A DNA stretch of 64,000 nucleotides from Paraphaeosphaeria minitans (taxonomy: Eukaryota; Ascomycota; Dothideomycetes; Pleosporales; Didymosphaeriaceae). Shown here piece after piece: positions 55,735 to 64,000 of the stretch. The notes under the pieces are model-generated. The model searched no databases. It was not told where the DNA came from and was given only the letters and a program-made list of their open reading frames with translations. Positions within the stretch are counted from its first letter, which is position 1. The number at the start of each line of letters is the position of its first letter. A program made the translations under genes and the position numbers. The stretch lies in NCBI GenBank assembly GCA_015832175.1, contig WJXW01000010.1:310001-374000 (forward strand). Direction: 5' to 3'.

Positions 55735-56874
55735 TCAAGCTACTGGTCTTGGAGCTCTGTCAGCGAACTCTACTTCCGGCCACTCTTTTTTGACTGTATC
55801 ACTACCGCTCAAAATGCCTTCATCTCCTATCCTACCTACCATGTCGAAGAACCCACGTACAAAACGCCTCGTAATCTCAACCATCCTCTCAGCCTTTATC
55901 GCGCCATCCCCACCAGTAATCCCATTCTCCTGCAATAGAACCGCCAGGTCAGTGAAGTCCGAGTGGTTTGTTTTGCCATGCATAATCAAGTATTCCGACC
56001 AGTTGGTCTGCCAGGTGACAAATTGTGCCAAGCTAAAATCTCCCACCGCGAGATGCTCCTCGGACATCAAGAGAAGTGTAGGCGTGTGTACATCGGCAGA
56101 TGAGTCGTTTGCAAAAGCCGGTGGGAAGACCTGCCCATCGACATCTATGGAGCCGAGAATGCGCGGATGCGTTCGGTTCTTATCGGAGAGGAGCTGGTTC
56201 AAGGCTCCACTGCCTCCCAGAGAGTGACCGAAAAGGGCAACGTGGGTTAGATTGAGAGATACACCAAGCTCTTTGCGAAGCATGGGAAGAGCGTCGAGCA
56301 CGGCGGCGGTGTCTTCCAGTCGGTACTCGTGGACCCGATTGATGAAGTTGCCATCGGGAATGAAATCTTTGCCCAGACCTGTTATCCCCGTTCCGTTCGG
56401 ATATTGCAAGTAAGGTTGCTCGCCTGGATGGTCGACAGTCACGATAACATAGCCATGGGAGACAAGGTCGGTAAAGAGGCTGGAGAACATCTGAGATGGT
56501 GGACCTGTGAACGGAGGCCCCCAGAGTAGCGTCGGCAGTGCAAGATGATCGCATTCCGGAATCGGCAGTGCTTCGTCGAGGATACGAGCGGTTGTGTTGC
56601 CGAATGCGCCAGAAGTGATGCTGTAGTACTTCTCGAAATAACTCGCGAGGCCATCCCAGATATAGCGGCGTGGCGATGGCTTATCCCGTGTCGGATAGTA
56701 CACGTTGAGAATTAATGACCTTCCAACGCCGTCAGAGGCAACCGGGTCATTTTCAGTGATCTTGTCCAATACCCATGCTTTGGAGCCGACACCAAATGGG
56801 CCGGTCGTGGGGGGCAGCGAAAAACCAAACACTGGCGCGCCGGACGCGCAGAACAGAATGATTCGGAACAGCAT
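55735..56874 (-). CDS. Secreted PAF-acetylhydrolase-like alpha/beta hydrolase
   Basis: Intronless 379-aa esterase of the platelet-activating-factor acetylhydrolase family (isoform II type), serine hydrolases that cleave short or oxidised acyl groups from phospholipids or related esters. The N-terminal hydrophobic stretch (MLFRIILFCASGAPVFGF) is a signal peptide, followed by LPPTTGPFGVGSKAWVLD, a family-typical start. The oxyanion region is TVDHPGEQ. The nucleophile elbow is GHSLGG with Ser218, the acid is Asp244 (SIDVDG) and the histidine His304 (TNHSDF). Several NxS/T sites fit a secreted glycoprotein. It converges with the BTB gene; no cluster context. The substrate is unknown, and in fungi the family label covers diverse esterases. 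Confidence 0.9.
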   Translation of the reverse strand: MLFRIILFCASGAPVFGFSLPPTTGPFGVGSKAWVLDKITENDPVASDGVGRSLILNVYYPTRDKPSPRRYIWDGLASYFEKYYSITSGAFGNTTARILDEALPIPECDHLALPTLLWGPPFTGPPSQMFSSLFTDLVSHGYVIVTVDHPGEQPYLQYPNGTGITGLGKDFIPDGNFINRVHEYRLEDTAAVLDALPMLRKELGVSLNLTHVALFGHSLGGSGALNQLLSDKNRTHPRILGSIDVDGQVFPPAFANDSSADVHTPTLLLMSEEHLAVGDFSLAQFVTWQTNWSEYLIMHGKTNHSDFTDLAVLLQENGITGGDGAIKAERMVEITRRFVRGFFDMVGRIGDEGILSGSDTVKKEWPEVEFADRAPRPVA

Positions 56875-57629
56875 AACACGCAGTCCGTAAAGATGCTATG
56901 CAACCAGTTCAGTATAAAATGTAAGGTCTTTACCGGCCGAAGTGCATTTAAATGCCACCGTCTTTCTGTTAGTGCTTACCTACTCGCTTATCACCTTCCC
57001 TACAAGGTGAATATAATGGTGGCTTATACTCGTGCTACGGTACTGCAGGGCTAACTGGATAAATTCCTACACTAGTCGGTATCAATTTCCTATTGTGGCG
57101 GCAAGTCTTCGTAGACGGCGCCGCTGGATGTGACTGTAGGATATGGATTCAGCCTTGAAGTGGTTAAGCATGACGCATAATCCCCGCATTTCCAACTCAC
57201 ACATCTGCCGCTGCGACATTCAAGAGTAACATCAACCTCGAGGCTTGCGTTATAAGTAGTTCGCCTTTATCTGTCCTACTCGATTATTTTGGTTGCAAGA
57301 TCTATTCAAGTGCCCATTATTAACGGTTCAGAACCGTGTTTTACCAATGAGAACAAGTCCGCATATTTCACAAAACAAAGGTACCTACACGAAGGATGCT
57401 GGATATCTACGTTATGTGAGAGTCGATTTGCAGCTTAGGGAACTTACGATCGCACTTTTAATTAAACACCTTTGTTCCACATGCACGTTATTTGCTGGAT
57501 AATTTACAAGTACAGTTTAATGTGACAATATCTCAACATCAACAACGAACCTCATTGATACACGGCACTTGCAAGCGCACAGACCAATATAATAACATAA
57601 TTCAGCTCACGAAGTCCTGTCGCTCCTCA
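56875..57629. other. AT-rich intergenic region
   Basis: About 750 bp of AT-rich sequence upstream of the hydrolase. No coding signal. Confidence 0.4.
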
Positions 57630-58048
57630 AAAACAACCTTCTACTTCGCATACGGCACCGACCTCTCCGTAACCTGAATCCTCCGCTGAAAGCGCACTCA
57701 ACCTTATCGCATCTAAACACCCTGCCGGCGTCGCCGTTCTAGACAACTACAATGGCGTTAATCCGGGTGCGCCTGCTTTTGAGGATGCGAGGGATTTGAT
57801 CTAGCTCACTGAGCAGGGTAGGGGATGCCATAACAAGGTGTTTCTTAAGGCGGAACTGTGCGGTGGCTTCACGAGGGGAGAGAGGACAGGAATGTGCGAG
57901 GGTTAGTCTATTTTAATAAGGATACTAAGGATGGTGTTAGAAGGGAGAATTATGTTAGGAGGATTCATAGAGGGGTTAGGGAGGCAGTAGAGCTAGGGTT
58001 AAGTAAGGAGTGGGTGCAGCGCTGTAAAGGTACTGTACAGGCCCCATA
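57630..58048 (+). pseudogene. Decayed gamma-glutamylcyclotransferase-like gene
   Basis: Three pieces of a GGCT/AIG2-like protein remain in different frames: the start YFAYGTDLS (57640-57666; the family has YFAYGSNL), then PAGVAVLDNY (about 57723-57752), and a C-terminal stretch GLVYFNKDTKDG with RRENYVRRIHRGVREAVELG (57895-58000), matching the family's helix after the YxxYVxRMxxG motif. TGA, TAA and TAG codons and at least two frame changes separate them, so no functional protein is encoded. Many of the changes look like C-to-T or G-to-A. Such enzymes release 5-oxoproline from gamma-glutamyl dipeptides. Confidence 0.6.
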
Positions 58049-58307
58049 CTAAGGTCGAGTATGTACGGGTGCTATAGTTCACTACGTACGAATTAACTAG
58101 AAATGCGTACAACGTCGAAAGCGGGTATAGATCGATTCATTTGTTAATGGATTCATCATAGAAAGGCTGTTGTGATGCCGTAAGCATCCGCGTAATGCCA
58201 ATTAAATAGCCTCTACTATCGTACAGAATCTAATCGATGCTCAGAACATATGACGACATGCTTGAAACAATAGACTAACCCCAAACGTGTTCCGAACTCA
58301 TCACTTG

Positions 58308-60265
58308 CTAGTAGGGTGTACGGGAGTTCACCCTGGACGGCTGGCTCGCATAGCTCGCGCCTCTGATAACGCTGCCCCTCCTGGAACCCGGAGCCGGGCT
58401 TCCGCCCACAATCGAGTTATGCCTCGATCCATACAACCCAGGCACAGCACTAACTCTCCTACCACCAGTCTGCTCCCTCGCGCCGGCGAGCTGCTGAGCG
58501 AAGGGACTGCGCGCACGAAGCACCGGACCCTTCCAGTAAACAACGTAGACGGCGAGGACGAGCACGAATGAGATGCAGAAGAGGATCGTGGAGGCGTAGG
58601 CGAGATGGTTGGGGTTCGAAGATGAGGGAATGTTTTGGAAGAAGGGGGTGGCTGGGAGAGTAAGGATACCGGCGAGGAAGTCGCGAGCCCAGCCGTTTCC
58701 GCCCGTCGCGGAGGCAGAGTAGGGACCGTAGGCGCAGATCCTAAAGAACGAGTTAGTCGGGGACATCGATTCGCTTGGAAGTAGACGCGTACATGTAATC
58801 GATGGTAGCCATGTATATGGCATAGTTCGCGATACCGACGATCGCGGCAAAGATCATGGAAGCAATCCATGGTAGAGGCGGTCCAGTGGATGTCCAAGCA
58901 AAGCCTATCAGGCCAATTGGCAGGCACGGAGCTGTGAACAACAGCCACCAAAGGCGGGATTCATACTGTGCTCTTTCGTCGTGAGGCTTGCTCTTGCGCT
59001 CGTTCTCGTTTCGTTTAATGGCTGGGATGAAAGAGATCCATGCAAGTGTGTAGCCAATTCCAATGGAGACGAACGCGAGTCCAATTTGGAATGTAGAGAA
59101 GCCCCACCCTGCGCCTGGACCGTACACAAGGGCAAAGGATTGGATGAACATGAAAATGAGGGCGTCGGAGAAACCGGAGAGCAGAGACAAAACAAGCACG
59201 ATAGGCTCAGTGAGGAACATTCGGAATGGACGGATCCCTGCTTTAACATTAGTAGGTTGCAATTGTATTTTGGAGGGCAAACCTTACAGGTAATTAAAAT
59301 CTCCCGGAAGGAGAAGCGCTCCTTGTACGGCGTGAGCTCATTTGGACCCCAAAGGTTCAAAGGCTTGCCGTTCTTCTCGCTCTCCTTGCGACGCCTCTTC
59401 GCGATGCGGTCCATCATAATGGTGGTACGAGTTTCAGGAACGAAGAAGAAGTGCACGATTTGGGTGGCACCGCCAAAAATCAGCTGGATCCAAATGTTCC
59501 AGCGCCAGGCGAGGAACTGCTCAACAAAACCACCGACGACAGGCCCCAAGATCGAGCCACCGACAGAGGAGAAGACGATAAATGCGACAGCATATTGTTG
59601 GTTGTCAGCTTCCCACATGTCCGCGACCATACCAAGTGTCACTGAGCCGCCAGCCGTCGAGAGACCACCTAATGCTCGGAAAGCGAGGATAGTGCCAAAG
59701 TTGGGTGCAATACCAACAGGAATTTGCCAGATGTTCACGAAAAGCAAGCTGAGCTGGAGGACAGGCCATCGTCCGAGTTCTTCACTCCAGGGCTGTACTA
59801 AGTCAGACTTGCGCAATCGTAAGACCTATTAGAAATACGTACCGCCCACAGCTCACAACCAAAAGCATAAGTGATTAAGAAGATGGCAGCACCTAATCGC
59901 CCAGCCTGTGCGCTAACTCCGAATTCCTCAGAGATTCCAGAAACGGCGTTCGAGTAAAGCGACGTGTTGAAGTTCATTGACACCTGCACGGTGAAAACAA
60001 TGGATAGAATCATCCACTTCTTCCATGACGGAAAGCAGAAGCCCAATTCGTCGTAGCAGTCCTCCTCGGTGATCTCATAGCGATCGTATGTGCCGAACTT
60101 TTCGTAGAACTCGCGATCCTTGTCCGAGACCGTCTCATTTTGGGGACTGCGCGCAACCCCGTTACGCGTACCGGCGTCCGAGCTGTCGTATTTTCCCTCC
60201 GTTTCCGCGTCGCCAACAACGGTGCTGGCTCTAGCATCTGGTGGTAGAGCGTGTGTGTCTGCCAT
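58308..60265 (-). CDS. MFS drug/polyamine-type exporter (DHA1 family)
   Basis: 601-aa major facilitator with 12 predicted helices in four exons: 60265-59843, 59792-59288, 59237-58793 and 58740-58308. The three introns are 50-52 nt, and joins recreate family sequence (CELWAPWSEELGRWPV, ILITWIRPFRMFLTEPIV, IDYMICAYGPYSASATGG). The N-terminus is a cytosolic, Asp/Glu-rich tail of about 85 residues. The first bundle includes LGMVADMWEADNQQYA, VGGSILGPVVGGFVEQ and WRWNIWIQLIFGG, the usual DHA1 motifs; a long charged loop (ETRTTIMMDRIAKRRRKESE) separates the bundles. The C-terminal tail is Ser/Arg-rich. Relatives export drugs, toxins or polyamines across the plasma membrane. Starting at 60265 avoids an upstream in-frame ATG (60340) lacking family resemblance. 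Confidence 0.92.
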
Positions 60266-61912
60266 GCCGAAAGGACAGAGCACGTGTTGATTCGTCGGTG
60301 TTGCCCAAGATGTGGGATGGTATGCCTTTGTCTGAGGCACAACAACGAGGGCAGCACGACGTCAAATATAAAAAAGACTGCGGCAGCATGGACCGAGCCT
60401 ACACTATGCTAAGCACGAAGTGGATATGCGGTAGGAAGCGGAGAGTACGTGAGTGGGTGAATTTTCTGTGCCCAAGTCCGCCTTTGGGTGATCAAAATGT
60501 CCGGAACAGTTGAGTATGCCGTCATCGTACATCCTCTGGCAGACTGGTTTTGCGCGAAGGAGACGCGAAAGACCTTTGATGGGCATGCGCAACCAGTTAC
60601 CGATGGCTTATGGCATTAGATTGTGGGTCTGAGTGCACGCGCCGGGAGATCCGACAGTTGGGGAATCCTTACATCATTGTGCATGGCAACCGCTCATTCT
60701 AACTTCTCTGCATTGTGCGAGGCTAATGTGCTTTGTGTGCTTTGAAGCGTTGGAGTCGTGACTTCAATCGTATCACATAGGTATGAGGGAGTGCCATGCA
60801 TATCCAGTACGACCAGCACTGCTGAGTGTGATCCCAAGCTTCGCCCAGGAGATCTCGATGATCTTGGCCAAGTCAGCCACAAAAGCTTGCGCCGGATATC
60901 ATCGCATTTTTTTTCTTGACGTCATCCGACATTAAGGCCATCAGCGCACAGATGCACCTATGTGGCACATCTTTTGGCTCATTGCGGCATCTGTAGACGG
61001 AGGAGAAGAGCGCCAGGTAGTGGCTGCGATAGCTTGTTCGTATCGAGGCCAGCAAAGTACCTGCGACATCGATGAAAATACCGCGAGTAATCGTAGTCCG
61101 AGAATCGACATTGCGTAGAATCTAGGCATAGAAACTGCTGAAGCACCTAGAGTTTGTGGGAGCTGGGGGTTCGTGGCGGGGTGCAGCGATGATCGGCTGC
61201 GGAGTTCAGCGATTCTGAAACTTGCGGAGGATTGCCGATCGTCCAGCTTACGGTATCACGTTTCACCGGACGTGTGACATGTGTGCAACAGTCTGGATCA
61301 ATTTGCATGCGCATCATAAGACGAAGTTCCGTTTCTAACATGCGTGAGGCTTTCAGTCTTTTTCTGATGCCGACACTGGCACAATCTAGGCAGGCACCGT
61401 TCCAATCACGTGATCTCAAAGGTCTCGGGATATAAAGGTCTCGGACATGACGGTAACGGGATACAAAAGTCACAGGATACGAAGGTCACGGTATCCAAAG
61501 GTCACGAAATTACTCCACCTACATAGGCCTCTGCATCTGGGCACCTGTGCCACTGGACAGGACTCCATGAACCCAGGGCTCTTGAGCATCTGATCTAATC
61601 TGTTGAATCCGCGAATCCATCCGTTACGCCGTATCGGATATATGTGGAAAAGGAGTTTGCGATAGATTGATTGGTACTCCGGGTTGACCCATGCGATGTT
61701 GCCATCTCACCCGGTCCCCAGGCTGGAGCTGCTTCCCGAATCAAGACATTTGAGGTTGTCGCATTCAGGTCTACACCAACGAACCCAGGCAAGCATTCAA
61801 TGCACAAACAAATGCACAGCACGCGGCACGACACACCATCGCAAGGATCAAGAGTACATCATAATACTTTCATTGACTCGCTATGCAAATGCTGCAGGGT
61901 ATACGTCCATCT
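60266..61912. other. Long intergenic region with a 16-bp tandem repeat
   Basis: 1.6 kb containing the transporter promoter. Apart from the repeat at 61418-61512 nothing is recognised. Confidence 0.45.
61418..61512. repeat. Six imperfect 15-16-bp tandem units
   Basis: Consensus close to AAAGGTCACGGGATAC, for example AAAGGTCTCGGGATAT, AAAAGTCACAGGATAC and GAAGGTCACGGTATCC. Located about 400 bp downstream of the nitroreductase stop and 1.2 kb upstream of the transporter start. Confidence 0.8.
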
Positions 61913-62721
61913 CTAGTTCTTGGCGCCGTGGACGAAGACCCTGTCCTCGAGGGGCTTGAACTGCTTCTCTCCGGCCTCGCCGGCCTTTCCACCGAAGACG
62001 AGCTGAGCCCTCAACTTCCACTCCTGGGGAACCTTCCACTCGTTCTGGATCTTCTGGTCGACAATGGGGTTGTAGTGCTGGAGGTTGGCACCGAAGCCCT
62101 CAGCCTCGAGCGCGGTCCAGGCGGCGAACTGGTGCATGGCGGAAGTGTGCTCCGACCAGTCACCGAAGTTGTGCGCGTAGATGGGGAAGGCCTTGCGAAG
62201 ATCTTCGACGGGCTGGGGGTCCTCGAAGAAGAGGATCTGGACAGGGTTAGTGATGAGCTGTGAGACATGGTGGGGCAGATGCGATGACGGTGGTGCGACT
62301 CGCATGAGCTAGTGGGGCAGGGGCTCTTGATGGCGAAGCTACGTGCTGACACACAACCCCAAGGTTCTCGATACTTCCAAATGAAGATTCTGGACGGGGA
62401 GTGCGGCTGTAATTCGGCTCTACTTACAGTTCCGTAGGCGCCCTTGAAGGCATTGAGCTTGGGCTCAGTGCCGGACTTGTACTGGTCCTCGGGAACCTGA
62501 GGTTTGAGAACCTCTGCGGTCAGCGTCCAAAACTTCTCATGCTCCTGGTTGAGGAGGACAACGACGCGGGTGGACTGCGAGTTGAACGAGGAAGGAACGT
62601 GCAGGACGACCTGGTTGACGATGTCGACAATCTCCTTGTCGGACTTCGGGGCCTCTTTGTTGAGCTGATAGATGGAACGACGGTCCTTGAGAGCTTCGAG
62701 GAAGGACTTCTGGGCAGCCAT
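61913..62721 (-). CDS. Nitroreductase-family protein (Frm2/Hbn1-like)
   Basis: 205-aa FMN-dependent nitroreductase-like protein, exons 62721-62428 and 62236-61913, with a 191-nt intron (GTAAGT donor, CTAAC branch, CCAG acceptor). Visible features are FLEALKDRRSIYQLNKEAPK (the RRS flavin-phosphate-binding start), VPSSFNSQSTRVVVLLNQEH, then after the intron ILFFEDPQPVEDLRKAFPIY, HTSAMHQFAAWTALEAEGFG, ANLQHYNP and the C-terminal KPLEDRVFVHG. This matches the short yeast Frm2/Hbn1 group linked to lipid signalling and nitro-compound or oxidative stress. I place the start at the conserved MAAQKS. The same frame continues upstream through MALSLSK (62901), adding 60 residues rich in Arg, Ser and Thr with no acidic residue, which looks like a mitochondrial presequence. 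Confidence 0.9.
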
Positions 62722-63694
62722 TGTTGCTGATGTAGTAGAGAAAGAAGTACGTGAGGTTGAGCTGAAGATAGGTGTTGGAAGTCTGGAGATTGTTGGTTGT
62801 TGACAGAAAGGTAGCGACTGCGCGACCCGACAGCTTTTGTATGCAGCGTGTCTCCAGGTCTGCTGGGCCATTTGTAAGGGCTTGCTCAGCGATAGCGCCA
62901 TGTTGTCGAGAAAAGCGTGCGTGGTGGATCCCAGGCCCCCGTTTCGAGAAAAGTCGTCGCTCGGCAAGTGCAGGTGCGTGATGTGCTGGAGAAATACGGC
63001 AAGCAGAACCCCCGTAATTAGGCCGGCGCTGAGCGTCTTTGCGTTTGCGAGCATGGCCCAAGTCACATGAACCATGATGCACGGTGCTCTTTGTCGACGA
63101 AGGGATCGTTTTGCCCACGTCTGCCAGAGACCTCAAGGCGATCATACTGTTCGCGTGAGGCGCTGATGTCGATTCTGGCGTGGCGTGCCTCGGGGGTACC
63201 GGTAGCGCCCCGGGAGCGGGATCCAGCCTTGCCGGCGGATTAGCAACAGGCCCAGCCTTCTGAGTAAGGGGAGCGGAAACTCACCGCACCTGCTCAGAGG
63301 TCAGAAATGGCACTCTTTCGTTGACACAGATTGTGTGATGTTGACTGCTATCATTGCTACCATCTTTATCTCCGAAATCCTCGACGCCATTTCATCCGGA
63401 CTTACGCGTTCAGCGATGACGCAAAGATGCACGAAGATAAAAACCCTGCGATTGGCAGACCCTCACTTTGCGCAGAAGAACAATTGTATTGATCAAGAAC
63501 TCGCAGACTATCAGCATCGTCCAACTACATTGACAAGACGGGTACGAACCAGCTGTGATGATATCGCCTACAAGCACATTCCGCCGACATATACCCACAC
63601 GACAACGGCCCGAGCAGACGGCCCCATGACATCAAGCCATGTTGAGTTGTACTTCCGTGAAACATTTCTTGAGCTCCTATCATGGCACTGTGCT
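62722..63694. other. Upstream region of the nitroreductase gene
   Basis: Contains the possible N-terminal extension (62722-62901, or to 63075 with a hydrophobic segment) and then intergenic DNA. No other gene is supported. Confidence 0.4.
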
Positions 63695-64000
63695 TTACAA
63701 CAGCGACGCCCAGATGCCCATCCCGGTACTGCCTAGGAGCAATACGCCCCTCCAAAGGTTCATCTTGCCCCACCTCTCCACAAGCTCCCTTGTGTCCTTC
63801 TCCTCCCCTTTCCCACTCTGCCCTCTCTTCGACAGCTCCGTGATCGTCCCCCACATAAGCAGGCGCGTATATGGTACGAGCCCTAACAGTCCGACCGCGG
63901 CCGCCACATACAAGTTCCTCTTCGCATATGACACGAGGCCAGTCGCGGTCAGAGTCGGATGGAAGGATGCACGGTACGCCAGAGTTGCGAAACCGAGTGA
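63695..64000 (-). CDS. DUF1772 family membrane protein (3' part, cut by window edge)
   Basis: C-terminal 101 residues, open to the window edge. They include the segment SYAKRNLYVAAAVGLLGLVP, a Lys/Glu-rich loop (SKRGQSGKGEEKDTRELVER) and a last hydrophobic helix ending GIWASLL. The pattern of a short helix with RLL, a charged loop with WG-MNLWRG and a terminal helix is characteristic of DUF1772 proteins, small four-helix membrane proteins that include fungal anthrone oxygenases. No polyketide genes are present in the window, so a role in anthraquinone synthesis cannot be claimed. The N-terminal half and true start lie to the right of the window. Confidence 0.8.
   Translation of the reverse strand, partial: SLGFATLAYRASFHPTLTATGLVSYAKRNLYVAAAVGLLGLVPYTRLLMWGTITELSKRGQSGKGEEKDTRELVERWGKMNLWRGVLLLGSTGMGIWASLL

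Overview
The window is 64 kb of nuclear DNA from a filamentous ascomycete (Pezizomycotina; Dothideomycetes is my best guess, at low confidence). The signs are 46-80 nt introns with GT donors, CTAAC-type branch sites and CAG/TAG acceptors in most genes, one gene per 2-3 kb on both strands, GC-rich coding sequence, and typical Pezizomycotina families: a Zn(II)2Cys6 regulator, DHA1-type MFS transporter, Baeyer-Villiger monooxygenase, vacuolar subtilase, BTB proteins, DUF7053 and DUF1772. All exon structures below were assembled by hand from splice signals and reading-frame continuity.

Layout. 1-5.1 kb: small-molecule oxidation genes: a partial AMP-dependent CoA ligase, two short-chain dehydrogenases (SDRs) and an aldehyde dehydrogenase. 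5.3-15.2 kb: a tail-anchored coiled-coil protein, a three-exon unknown, a GT32-like Golgi glycosyltransferase, RNA polymerase III subunit RPC34 and a DUF7053 protein. 16.6-22.4 kb: a glycine-zipper protein and an F-box/LRR protein with two cyclic-nucleotide-binding domains, preceded by a GC-rich minisatellite. 23-26.5 kb: a Baeyer-Villiger-type monooxygenase and an SDR. 27.3-30.6 kb: a protein that looks like a Pif1-helicase C-terminal module without the motor, and the ribosome rescue factor Dom34/pelota. 31-36 kb: a gene-poor stretch with a tRNA-Thr(CGU) gene and a 638-aa secreted protein. 36.9-46 kb: a tiny zinc-ribbon protein and an 8-kb BEACH/WD40 gene (BPH1 type). 47-55 kb: a vacuolar/allergen-type subtilase, a zinc-cluster regulator, decayed BTB sequence and an intact BTB gene. 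55.7-64 kb: a secreted PAF-acetylhydrolase-like esterase, a decayed gamma-glutamylcyclotransferase-like gene, an MFS exporter, a nitroreductase-like protein and a DUF1772 protein cut by the window edge.

The most striking observation is at 31208-31343. A tRNA-Thr(CGU) is complete only if a 51-nt segment with all the signals of a spliceosomal intron (GTAAGC donor, ACTAAC branch, CAG acceptor) is removed from inside the 5' acceptor strand, between positions 5 and 6. The gene also has an ordinary 13-nt tRNA intron at 37/38. After both removals every stem is paired, including all seven acceptor pairs. An upstream TATA element and a downstream T7 tract suit Pol III transcription beginning before the split 5' piece. 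Standard tRNA finders would probably miss or truncate such a gene.

The genes do not form one obvious pathway. The first 5 kb and the 23-26.5 kb pair may be small catabolic or detoxification groups; the rest is mixed housekeeping, secretion and regulation.
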